DNA of 64,000 nucleotides from Fimbriiglobus ruber (GTDB lineage: Bacteria > Planctomycetota > Planctomycetia > Gemmatales > Gemmataceae), in contig NZ_NIDE01000007.1 of assembly GCF_002197845.1 (NCBI RefSeq), positions 124,001 to 188,000 of the forward strand, read 5' to 3'. The translations under genes and the position numbers were made by a program. This document shows, piece by piece, positions 9,131 through 16,863 of this stretch (within the stretch, counting starts at the first letter, position 1; the number at the start of each line of letters is the position of its first letter). Under the pieces are notes generated by a model. The model saw nothing but the letters and a program-made list of their open reading frames with translations, did no database searches and was not told the origin of the DNA.

Positions 9131-9763
9131 ATGAGCACCACGCCTCGCCCGGAGGCCATATTCGTCGGCGACCACCTCGCGATGGACTTCCTCAACAGCA
9201 AGGCGATGCCCGCGGGCGAGTGGATCGAATGGCTCCGCGACGGGGCCGATCTCGTCGACTGGCTTGAGAAGTCCAGCGCGATTGATGCCGCGACCGCGTC
9301 AAAATTCCGGGCCGACCGCGCGAACGCCGGTGCGCTCGATGGCGTGGCTGAGGAAGCACGGACGTTACGTGAATGGTTCCGCGCCTTCGTCAGCAAATAT
9401 GTCGGGCGTCCCCTTCCACCCATCGCCGTCAAGGAATTGGCTCCGCTGAATCGCTTGCTTGCCCGCGGCGACAGTTATTCGCAAATCGAAGTGGCGGCCG
9501 CCGGCGATCACCCCGCACAGTGGCGTCGAATCCGCAGGTGGACGGCCCCCGACCAGTTATTGCAGCCCATAGCGGAAGCGATCGGCGATCTCGTGTCCCG
9601 TGAAGACTTCCGCCTGATCCGGGCGTGCGAGGGCTCCGCCTGTGTGCTCATGTTCCTGGACAAAACCAAGGGGCACGCCCGGCGGTGGTGCAGCATGGCC
9701 GTCTGCGGCAACCGCGCGAAAGCCGCCGCCCACCGCGCCCGCGCGACTGGCAAGCAGTCGTGA
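9131..9763 (+). CDS. CGNR zinc-finger / ABATE-domain transcriptional regulator
   Basis: 210 residues from ATG 9131 (MSTTPRPEAIFVGDHLAMDF), with GGGAAG just upstream. The N-terminal ABATE domain is recognisable by the F-x-G-x-x-LAMDFLN motif, and the C-terminal zinc finger by CEGSACVLMFLDKTKGHARR followed by WCSMAVCGNRAKAAAHRAR, which contains the family-naming CGNR and four zinc-ligand cysteines. Family members are DNA-binding regulators. Its divergent neighbour, the alpha/beta hydrolase, is the likely target, possibly in response to a small molecule bound by ABATE (inference). Confidence 0.9.
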   Translation: MSTTPRPEAIFVGDHLAMDFLNSKAMPAGEWIEWLRDGADLVDWLEKSSAIDAATASKFRADRANAGALDGVAEEARTLREWFRAFVSKYVGRPLPPIAVKELAPLNRLLARGDSYSQIEVAAAGDHPAQWRRIRRWTAPDQLLQPIAEAIGDLVSREDFRLIRACEGSACVLMFLDKTKGHARRWCSMAVCGNRAKAAAHRARATGKQS

Positions 9764-9868
9764 CGCACGAAGTGAGATTTGCCCGGTAACACCGCGGCCG
9801 CAATTCCGCTCAGCGTGGTAGGCCGGTCAGAATGCCGGCCGCAAGGCAATCACGCGGGGGGCGGTGAG

Positions 9869-10363
9869 ATGAAACGGTTCCTGAAATGCATGGCGGTGGT
9901 GGCCGGACTCGTGGCGGGTGGGGTCGCGCAAGCCCAACCCTGGCAGGGCGTTCCACCGAAGGGTGGACAGCCGACTCTGGTGGTCAACAACAGCGGCAAC
10001 GGGAAGGGAAACACGATCGATGTCGATCCGAAAGCCGGCGAGAAGGTGGTCATCAACAAAAGTGGCAACGGGAAGGGGAACACGATCGACGTGGCCCCGG
10101 ACGCGGGTGGCACGGTCTACGTCAACGCCAGCGGCAACGGGAAAGGGAACAAGATCGTCATCGAGGAAGCACCTGGGGAGCACGTCGTTATCCGGGGCAG
10201 CGGTAACGGGAAGAACAACAACATCGTGATCGAAAAAGTCCCGGGCCCGACACAACAGAAGCCCCTGGCGGCCATCGCCAACAAGGGCGCGACGGCCACG
10301 TTCAATCACCAGGTCGCTTCATCGTCGCAGCACGCGAGTGTGCCGCATGGCTCCCGCAGGTGA
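9869..10363 (+). CDS. Small secreted protein with SGNGKGN repeats
   Basis: 164 residues. MKRFLKCMAVVAGLVAGGVAQAQP is a signal peptide with probable cleavage after AQA. The mature part holds four repeats of about 23 residues (SGNGKGNTIDVDPKAGEKVV, SGNGKGNTIDVAPDAGGTVY, SGNGKGNKIVIEEAPGEHVV, SGNGKNNNIVIEKVPG). Alternation of G/N turns and short hydrophobic strands predicts a beta-solenoid or curli-like fold, but the curlin consensus is not matched exactly. The start is chosen at the signal peptide, after GGGGGGCGGTGAG. The function is not known; an extracellular or periplasmic structural role is inferred. Confidence 0.75.
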   Translation: MKRFLKCMAVVAGLVAGGVAQAQPWQGVPPKGGQPTLVVNNSGNGKGNTIDVDPKAGEKVVINKSGNGKGNTIDVAPDAGGTVYVNASGNGKGNKIVIEEAPGEHVVIRGSGNGKNNNIVIEKVPGPTQQKPLAAIANKGATATFNHQVASSSQHASVPHGSRR

Positions 10364-10655
10364 AAGCGGGCGTGAGCGATCGGTATCCGGAGCCCCTTCT
10401 TGCTTGAGGGACTCCGTCGTTTAATGAGGTCTCCTGGATAACATGAAATTCTGTCAGATAATGCAAGTCATTTAATCGTATTTTTCTAAAAAATCGCCAG
10501 CGGACTATTGCCCAACGGCCGCCACCACGCCCGCCCGTGTTGGAAGTGAATCCACAAAATGTCCCATCGATCTAGTCCACCGTCAATCTACCGAATTAGG
10601 ATGTCACTGGAGTCGTTTTTTGCGGATGATGGCCGCATCCACGGAGGGTGCGGTC
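10364..10655. other. Intergenic region, A+T-rich, no gene seen
   Basis: A weak hairpin (GGAGCCCCTTC / GAGGGACTCC, about 10389-10415) after the secreted gene may be its terminator. The rest, including the A+T-rich stretch 10440-10500, shows no coding potential and leads into the IS630 remnant. Confidence 0.4.
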
Positions 10656-11094
10656 ATGCAGAAGAAATACATCGTTCGTTTGTCGGATGCGGAACGGGCC
10701 ACCTTGACCGAGGTCGTCAAGAAACTCAACGGCTCCTCGCAGTAGGTCCGCCGTGCGCGGATCCTTCTCAAAGCCGATGCAGATGGTCCGGCCTGGACCG
10801 ACGCCCAGATCGCGGACGCGTTCGGCTGTCGCACCAAGACGGTCGAGAACATTCGTGAGCGCCTCGTGACGGCCGGGTTCGACCTCACGCTCCACGGCAA
10901 GCCCCCCGCGAAGCCGCGCCCCAAGGTACTCGACGGCGAGCAAGAAGCCCGGATCATTGCCTTGCGGCTGGGATCGCCCCCGAAAGGATTCGCCCACTGG
11001 ACGCTGCGACTGTTGGCGGAGAAGGTCGTGGAATTGGAGATCATGGAAGCGATCAGCCACGAAACCGTCCGTCAGACGCTCAAAAAAACTAGGC
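10656..11094 (+). pseudogene. IS630-family transposase remnant (N-terminal helix-turn-helix part)
   Basis: Starts MQKKYIVRLSDAERATLTEV and has the helix-turn-helix WTDAQIADAFGCRTKTVENI and the linker HETVRQTLKKT of IS630 transposases. Codon 30 (10743-10745) is TAG where an amino acid is expected (NGSSQ*VRRARILLKADADG), and the reading ends at about 11094 exactly where a different minus-strand transposase begins, so the DDE catalytic half is missing. Inactive. Confidence 0.85.
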
Positions 11095-11745
11095 CGGCAA
11101 ACTCAGCTGGTTGAGCTTAATTTCCAAGTCTTTCAAGTATCCCTGGAGATCGCGGCGGAACCGCTTCCGCTCGGCCCGCCGCTGCCGTCGCTCCTCCAAT
11201 GCGGCCCGCAACTGCTTCCACTGGGCCGGGTTCGCGCCTGCCAAGTCGGCCGCCGTCACCTTCTGGCGGCGGGTCGCCAACCCGGCCACCAACCGGGCCG
11301 AACCCCGCAGGACCAATGCCGGCGACGCTCCCTTCCGGCCGGTCGCCCGCCGCTCGTGGTACCGGTGGCTCCCGAACGCCTGTTCCAGGTCGTTGTTCGT
11401 CCGCGGCAGGTCCGGGGTGTCGTAACACGCGAACAGCCCGGGCCAATAACGTCGGCTCACTTTCACGAAGTGATCGACCCCCTTGGCCCGTTCACCGGCC
11501 GCCTTCCGGTGTCGCCGCATGGCCCCCAGGAGGCCCCCCCAACTTCGCCCGGATGACGGTCCCGGGGGTGTCCTCCAATCCCAGGATGTGGGCCGCCTGA
11601 TGGACCCAGGCGAACGCCGTCCGAACGGGGAGCCACAGGTCGAGGGTCGCTTCCAACCCCCGGTCGAGGATGCCTTTCCGCTTCCGGAGTTCGGTCGGAA
11701 CCCAGCAATTCCCGGCCGCTCGGGAAGGGAAACCCCCAGATTTCC
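11089..11745 (-). pseudogene. Frameshifted transposase C-terminal fragment
   Basis: Minus-strand reading gives KGILDRGLEATLDLWLPVRT through LEDTPGTVIRAKLGG, and then, after a one-base shift in a G-rich run near 11530-11545, MRRHRKAAGERAKGVDHFVK followed by LPRTNNDLEQAFGSHRYHER and a basic C-terminus ending at 11089. The NNDLEQ segment looks like the acidic-residue region of a DDE transposase, but the IS family is not identified. The N-terminus is lost at the edge of the IS4-like element at 11742. A second relic of the same transposase lies at 19074-19223. Confidence 0.7.
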
Positions 11746-13315
11746 TATCTTAACAATGCTTGATCATTTGAATCCACGTCCTCGCGTCCCCGGTCGCAGA
11801 AAAGCCTCTCGCGCGCGGGTCCGAGGGCTGTTCTCGACGACCGGTCCGTACCGCGGACCGCAAATGCGCGTCGCATTTCCCGTGACCTGAGCGCTCCCAT
11901 CTCCGAACGCACGTTACCCCTCCCCCGACGACGGCCCGGGGCCGTTAGCCGGTGTTGTGTGGGACTAACGGTGGGCACACGGAGCGGTCGGCGAGGGCTC
12001 GCAGGATGGCTCCCATCGAGGTCACCGCGAACAGCCGGAACACCGCCCGGATCTGATCCCACAAGCTCCGCTTGGTCCCGCACGCGGCCCACGCCGCCCG
12101 GAACGCCGGGCACCCGATCTGCTGGGCCTGATCGACCAGGAACGCCAGGATCATTAACACGGCCAGGACGACCGACAGGTGCTTCTTCCCGTGCCCGTAG
12201 TTGTGCTCGAACTGGTACCCCTGGTTCTTGAGCGTGTTAAACGTCTCGTTCTCGATCGTCCACCGGGCCCGCCCACCCCGCATGACGTCGTACACGGTGT
12301 CCGGCGTCAGCGGCTGATCGGTGATCCAACTGAACACCTGGAGGTCGCCGACCGCCGACCACTCCCAGTACTCGAGCACGCTCACCCGGGTGTCGGGGTT
12401 GGATTCATTCAACGATAGCCCGTGGTGGGACCGGTAATGGCGGACGATCCCGGTGTCGGAGTCCACGGTCGTGAGGATCGCGGTCCGGCCGGCCGCGTCG
12501 TCCGCGAACAGGGCGTCGAACAGGAACTTATGATCCCCGGGTTGGACGGTGATGAGGTACCCGGCCCGGGCCGCCCGCACGTCCCGCAGGTGAGGGGCAT
12601 TCGCGGCCAGGTCGTCCTCGACGAGGAGGACCGGCAACCGCGGGTGATCCCGGCGGAACGCCCGGAGCCATCGGCGGGTGGCATTCCGCTCGCCGTCGTT
12701 CTTCCGGTGCCCGTCCCCGTTGACGATCGGTTCGGGGGCCAGGGGGATGACCTCCTTGTGGTCGGGGTGGACGATGGCCGCCCCGAGCATCTGGTGGTAG
12801 TGGGTGACGACCCCCACCCGGTTCCTTTTGACCAGACACTCGGGGCAGTGAATGCCGTCGGACGTGGTCGCGAAATAATTCGTCCCGTCGACGGAGATCA
12901 GGTACTGCCCGCCGAGGTACCCGAACGTGTCCAGGACGTGATCCCGTTGGAGGCGGCGGAAGACGTCCCGGAAGGCCGGGCGGAGGGCGGCCGGGTCGAC
13001 CGGGTCGAGGAGATCCCGCATCTGGGTGTCGGACGGGACCCGGGTGATCCCGTACACGGTCCGGAAGTGGTCGTTCGGATCCCGCCGGCGGTGGTCGAAC
13101 GCGAGCAGGGACGGGTCCTTGAGGGAGAACATCGCGAACGCCGACAGGAGGGCGTCCCCGCGGGGGATGGTGGACGGCCCGGTGCGGGTCTCGGGAATCG
13201 CGTCGAACGTCGCCCGAACGAGGGGAAACAGGGCATCGGCCGTCAGATCGGCGCGGACCAGACGAGACGGGGATCCCATGACGTGCCTCCGACCGGAGGG
13301 CTGTTAAGATGGGAA
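11742..13315. mobile_element. Complete IS4-like insertion sequence, about 1.57 kb
   Basis: The ends match as inverted repeats: TTCCTATCTTAACA at 11742-11755 and TGTTAAGATGGGAA at 13302-13315 (one mismatch). It encloses one intact transposase gene on the minus strand. Its left end abuts the truncated transposase fragment, so it inserted into or recombined with an older element. No target-site duplication could be assigned. Confidence 0.75.
11945..13279 (-). CDS. IS4-like DDE transposase
   Basis: 444 residues, uninterrupted. Catalytic signatures: ISVDGTNYF (first Asp), LLVEDDLAAN (second Asp) and RARWTIENETFNTLKNQGYQ (Y/R-x-x-W-x-IENE glutamate motif), followed by the basic FEHNYGHGKKHLS typical of IS4-type enzymes. 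A possible zinc pair CPEC is at about residue 145. It would cut and join the element ends; the intact frame and near-matching terminal repeats suggest the element could still be mobile. The exact IS group is not assigned. Confidence 0.88.
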   Translation of the reverse strand: MGSPSRLVRADLTADALFPLVRATFDAIPETRTGPSTIPRGDALLSAFAMFSLKDPSLLAFDHRRRDPNDHFRTVYGITRVPSDTQMRDLLDPVDPAALRPAFRDVFRRLQRDHVLDTFGYLGGQYLISVDGTNYFATTSDGIHCPECLVKRNRVGVVTHYHQMLGAAIVHPDHKEVIPLAPEPIVNGDGHRKNDGERNATRRWLRAFRRDHPRLPVLLVEDDLAANAPHLRDVRAARAGYLITVQPGDHKFLFDALFADDAAGRTAILTTVDSDTGIVRHYRSHHGLSLNESNPDTRVSVLEYWEWSAVGDLQVFSWITDQPLTPDTVYDVMRGGRARWTIENETFNTLKNQGYQFEHNYGHGKKHLSVVLAVLMILAFLVDQAQQIGCPAFRAAWAACGTKRSLWDQIRAVFRLFAVTSMGAILRALADRSVCPPLVPHNTG

Positions 13316-13558
13316 GGGCTGGTAAGCATTCTCGACCCCGACATCACGACGAGAAAGGGCAAACAACGCGACAATACATGGCAAATGCAGCTGAACGGGA
13401 ATTGCTGGTTTGCGGCTGCCGTGCATGAACACGACGCGATAAGTCTGATTTCGGAGTTCGAGGGATGCCATCGGTCACCTCTGGGCAGGGACCAACGCGA
13501 ATGCGATGTGAGTGAGGGCTTTTCCCCATTTTTTCCCCAAGCTGGTTGGGGAAAGCAT
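13316..13558. other. Spacer between IS4-like element and tRNA-Leu, no gene seen
   Basis: No reading frame resembles a known family. The position beside a tRNA gene and next to stacked insertion sequences makes an old integration junction possible, but no integrase or duplicated tRNA end was found. Confidence 0.4.
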
Positions 13559-13591
13559 AAGGGCTTACGGCATTATTCGCCGTAAGCCCTT
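13559..13591 (-). terminator. Terminator hairpin downstream of tRNA-Leu
   Basis: AAGGGCTTACGG (13559-13570) and CCGTAAGCCCTT (13580-13591) form a perfect 12-bp stem with a 9-base loop, 12 bases beyond the 3' end of the minus-strand tRNA. Confidence 0.7.
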
Positions 13592-13603
13592 ATATTGCAA
13601 TAG

Positions 13604-13687
13604 TGCTGGAGACAGGACTTGAACCTGCACGCCCTTTCGGGCACCAGTCCCTCAAACTGGCGTGTCTGCCAATTCCACCACTCCAGC
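13604..13687 (-). tRNA. tRNA-Leu (anticodon GAG)
   Basis: 84 nt. The acceptor stem GCTGGAG/CTCCAGC is exact, the D-arm contains TGGTGGAATTGGCAGACACG, the anticodon stem CCAGT/ACTGG encloses TTGAGGG (anticodon GAG), a long variable arm TGCCCGAAAGGGCG shows it is class II, and GGTTCAAGTCC is the T-arm. CCA is not encoded. It lies 71 bases downstream of the AAA ATPase gene on the same strand and is followed by a hairpin. Confidence 0.95.
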
Positions 13688-13758
13688 TCGACTCAGCAAT
13701 TATGGCGAGTCGCCGTCACAGTTCAAGGGCGCGTTCGGGGCAAAAATCGCGCTTCCCG

Positions 13759-15366
13759 TTACGCGCACCCGTACCGCAATACCCCCCGCATTTGGTCGAG
13801 CGTCACCCGGCCGGACGGGTACAAGATGCGCCCCAGGCGGGTCAGGTTGCGGATCTGCCGGCCGTTCAGGGTGGCCTCGGCCAGTTCGCCGATCGTTCCC
13901 TCGGTGATCGTCATCCCGGCCGCCTCGAACATCGTCGTCCAGATCACGGCTCGGGCGGCCGCGTCCAGGTCGGGGTATTCCAACTTGAGCATCACCCGGC
14001 TGCGGACCGCGTGGTCGAGTACGTCGGCCCGGTTCGTGGTCAGGAACAGGATGCCCTGGTAGTAGTCGAGCAGCCGGAGGAAGCTGCCGACGATCGCCGA
14101 CCGCTCCAGGTCCTCGCCCCGCTGACTGAGAAAAATCTCGCACTCGTCGAACTGGAGGACCGCGTTCCACCGGGCCACCCGGTCGAACACCCGGTTCAAG
14201 TTCTCCTCCAGCTGTTGCACGTTGGTGCCGAGTTCGCCCAGTTCGAGGACGTACAGCGGCCGCTGTGTCTGCTCGGCGTACACCTCGGCCGTCAGCGTCT
14301 TGCCCACCCCCGGGTTGCCGGCCGCGAGGATCACCACGCCGCCGTGCTTGCCCTTGATCACGTCCCCGAACAGCCCCTCGACCGACGTGTTGAACACCCG
14401 CGACAGCACCGTCAACATCTCGGCCGGCAGGTGCAACTTGCCCATCGCCTCGGCGTCGTACTCGTACGGCCGGACGTCGTCCACGTCGACGTACACGTAC
14501 CCCTTGCCGTCCAGGCCGAACACCCGGACGAACGGCAGCCGGCTGATGCCGTCCTGCGTGTGCCCGAAGGGGGCGTAGTAGTTTCGCTGCTCCTCCGCCA
14601 CTTCTAGCTCGGCCTCGATCACACACTTCCGCGGCAGTTCTGGCGTGCCGAGCGCGCGGGACTCCGGCCCCGGCAGTCCCCGCTGGGACATCGCGACCAC
14701 CGGGCCGGACACCAGGACCACCTTCCCCCGCTCGCGGGCCAGCCGTTCGGAGCGCAGGAGCTTCAAGTTGAACTCACCCGGCGGGGTCTGGATGCCGCGG
14801 TAGCCGAAGTGGTTCAGCACCTGCATCACCGTCAGTTCCCGCTGAACGCCGCCGTCGTCCAGGAACAGGTCGGGGTAGACGTACCGGTTGAAGCCGAACG
14901 CGGTCTCGCACATCGACAGGGTGCCGTGGAGCAGGACGCCCTTGCTCAGGTGGCTGCCCTCGCGGTTGTCGTTCAGGAACTGGATGTTCAGGGTGACCGG
15001 ATACCAGCGGCCGTTCAGGAACATCTCGGCATTCGGGCTCTTGCCCCCGAGCATCGAAAACGTCGACCCGAACTCGACCGGGTTGGCGACGACCGTGTCG
15101 TACACGTACTCCCGCTGCGGGCCGCCGCCGCCGGACATGCCGTGGACGTGCATGACGATGACCGCCCGCTGGTTGGCGGACAGCCGGGAGTCGTCGAGGA
15201 GCGTTTTCAGACAGGCGTCCGGGAGTGCGCTGACCTCGGTCGTCACCGTCCCCTTCCCGGTCCCGCTGGTGACCAGCCGCCCGATCGTGTCCCGCTCGGC
15301 GTCCGTCAGGACGGCCCGGTCCATCGCGTGCCGGAGAATTTCCCGCCCGATCCGCAGCTTGCTCAT
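13759..15366 (-). CDS. AAA-family ATPase
   Basis: 535 residues from ATG 15366, preceded by GGGGGGAT. The N-terminal half (about 1-310) is not recognised. The C-terminal AAA module has Walker A AAGNPGVGKT, Walker B VLQFDECEIF, sensor-1 LFLTTNR and the arginine-finger region VRSRVMLKLEYPDL, followed by a small helical lid. Cytoplasmic, probably an ATP-driven remodeller or chaperone working as a ring; its client is unknown. The next gene on the strand is tRNA-Leu. Confidence 0.85.
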   Translation of the reverse strand: MSKLRIGREILRHAMDRAVLTDAERDTIGRLVTSGTGKGTVTTEVSALPDACLKTLLDDSRLSANQRAVIVMHVHGMSGGGGPQREYVYDTVVANPVEFGSTFSMLGGKSPNAEMFLNGRWYPVTLNIQFLNDNREGSHLSKGVLLHGTLSMCETAFGFNRYVYPDLFLDDGGVQRELTVMQVLNHFGYRGIQTPPGEFNLKLLRSERLARERGKVVLVSGPVVAMSQRGLPGPESRALGTPELPRKCVIEAELEVAEEQRNYYAPFGHTQDGISRLPFVRVFGLDGKGYVYVDVDDVRPYEYDAEAMGKLHLPAEMLTVLSRVFNTSVEGLFGDVIKGKHGGVVILAAGNPGVGKTLTAEVYAEQTQRPLYVLELGELGTNVQQLEENLNRVFDRVARWNAVLQFDECEIFLSQRGEDLERSAIVGSFLRLLDYYQGILFLTTNRADVLDHAVRSRVMLKLEYPDLDAAARAVIWTTMFEAAGMTITEGTIGELAEATLNGRQIRNLTRLGRILYPSGRVTLDQMRGVLRYGCA

Positions 15367-15639
15367 GAGTATCCCCCCCGGTCGTTTTTCGGGCGCGGCC
15401 GGGGCACCGGGCCGCGACTTCCATACCAATTCAGAGCCGCCGCCCGGAGCCCAGGTTCGCGGGTGTTCTGACAGCGAGAATGTGTTGTAACAGACGGGGC
15501 GAACCGATCAAAAGTCGGATGAAGCGGACGGGTTGGCTAGTGGTCTACCCCGTCGCCGTCCGTGGGAAATACACGGCCACCGGACGTACTCCGTAGCACC
15601 AGATACGCGACATTCGGGGATTCGTTGGCGCGCCGCCCG

Positions 15640-16335
15640 CTAGTACAGACACTTCCGGTTGGCTTTGTCCGCGTCGATCCATTCGCGGGCGCGCTTCCCG
15701 GCCACGTTCAAGCCGCGGACGTCGGCCTCCTTCAATTTCTTCGCTTCCACGAAGAGAGTATTTTCGACCGCTGCCTTGGAGACCTTGGTCCGCGCGATTC
15801 TGAGGACTTCCAGGTTCGGCAGGGCGACGATGATGGCGAGCGATTGGTCGGTGATCTGCGTGCCGTTCAGGTCGAGTTCGCGGAGGGAATCCATGCCCTT
15901 CAGGGCAGCCACGTCGCCGTCGGTCACGTCCGGGTTGGCCCACTGGAGAACAGCCACATTCCGGTTCGTCGCGAGCTGGGCGTACTCTTCGCGTTTCGCG
16001 CCGGTCAGTGTCAGCCGCGTTTCGGTGGTATTCGCCCCGTTAACTTCAACGGTCTTCTGCTCGACGACGGCCGTGTCCTGGATCGGGGGTGGGTTGATGA
16101 TGTTCGCGACCGGCGGCACCGCGCTGATCGCGATACCGAACAGCATAACCAGCATCGGCGCCGCGGCTTTGCGGAGATGGAACAGGGCGAATAGAAATGC
16201 GGCCCCGGGAATCAGGAGCGAGACGAGCCCCCAGACGGTACTCACGCCGAACGCACGAACGAGTAGCCACAAGCCACCGATTACGCCGATGGCGGTGCCG
16301 GCGATCATCAGGATGAAAGCGGTCTGGTCGTTCAT
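15640..16335 (-). CDS. Membrane protein with leucine-rich-repeat-like C-terminal domain
   Basis: 231 residues from ATG 16335 (MNDQTAFILMIAGTAIGVIG). Three hydrophobic segments lie at about 8-28, 33-51 and 60-82 (FILMIAGTAIGVIGGLWLLV, VSLLIPGAAFLFALF, MLVMLFGIAISAVPPVANII). The soluble C-terminal part has LRR-like units MDSLRELDLNGTQITDQSLA and LPNLEVLRIARTKVSKAAVE. Its function is unknown; an inner-membrane anchored binding domain is inferred. Confidence 0.65.
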   Translation of the reverse strand: MNDQTAFILMIAGTAIGVIGGLWLLVRAFGVSTVWGLVSLLIPGAAFLFALFHLRKAAAPMLVMLFGIAISAVPPVANIINPPPIQDTAVVEQKTVEVNGANTTETRLTLTGAKREEYAQLATNRNVAVLQWANPDVTDGDVAALKGMDSLRELDLNGTQITDQSLAIIVALPNLEVLRIARTKVSKAAVENTLFVEAKKLKEADVRGLNVAGKRAREWIDADKANRKCLY

Positions 16336-16454
16336 AATGAGAAGTTCCGTTCTCAGCGCGGTCCGACGTGTCGCCACACTATATACGCCGCCCAACTGGG
16401 CAGTTCTCGTGCTACACAGATTTTTCTGACATCTTCACGTGGAACATTAAACGG

Positions 16455-16485
16455 CCGGGGCCGCGGAGTCATCCCGCGGCCCCGG
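16455..16485 (-). terminator. GC-rich hairpin, possible terminator
   Basis: CCGGGGCCGCGG and CCGCGGCCCCGG form a perfect 12-bp stem with a 7-base loop, located 43 bases downstream of the small minus-strand gene at 16528-16821. Confidence 0.6.
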
Positions 16486-16527
16486 CGCTATCTCCGTTTA
16501 CTGCAGCACTGGGACGGCGCGACCGCC

Positions 16528-16821
16528 TTAATACCGCCACGACGCCTGCCGCCCGTCGATGTGCAGCAGGAATTCGGTGATCGGCCCACGACCGTTGAGC
16601 GGTTCCATCACCATGCCGACCGCCAGCTCGTCCCACGCCCGGCCCCAGGCGTCCATGTCGGCGTCCGCCTCCAACAGTTCACGTTCCCGATCAAACAGCG
16701 GGCGAATGGACTCGAAGCCCGGGGCCGGATCGAAGTCGCCCTCCCACCACGGCATGTCGCTGCCGGTGCGTGTGAGGGCGCCGAGCAGCACCCCATTGCG
16801 GACGATGCGGTAGTCCGGCAC
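16528..16821 (-). CDS. Small hypothetical protein
   Basis: 97 residues, MPDYRIVRNGVLLGALTRTG and a highly acidic, Trp-rich middle (MPWWEGDFDPAPGFE, ADADMDAWGRAWDEL) ending in LLHIDGRQASWRY. No signal peptide or membrane segment. Not recognised. It lies 42 bases downstream of the S46 peptidase stop on the same strand, so it may share its transcript, and is followed by a hairpin. Confidence 0.6.
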   Translation of the reverse strand: MPDYRIVRNGVLLGALTRTGSDMPWWEGDFDPAPGFESIRPLFDRERELLEADADMDAWGRAWDELAVGMVMEPLNGRGPITEFLLHIDGRQASWRY

Positions 16822-16863
16822 AAGCGCCTCCCTCGGCCCGGGGCTTCAACGCGAACGGCGGGG

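Noticed and set aside
12422-13585. 387-residue plus-strand frame opposite the IS4-like transposase
   Set aside because: No motif and composition typical of an antisense shadow; the minus strand has the DDE transposase signatures.
13604-13687. tRNA-Leu as the attachment site of an integrated island
   Set aside because: No integrase and no duplicated 3' tRNA end was found nearby; the neighbouring elements are transposons that do not need tRNA sites.
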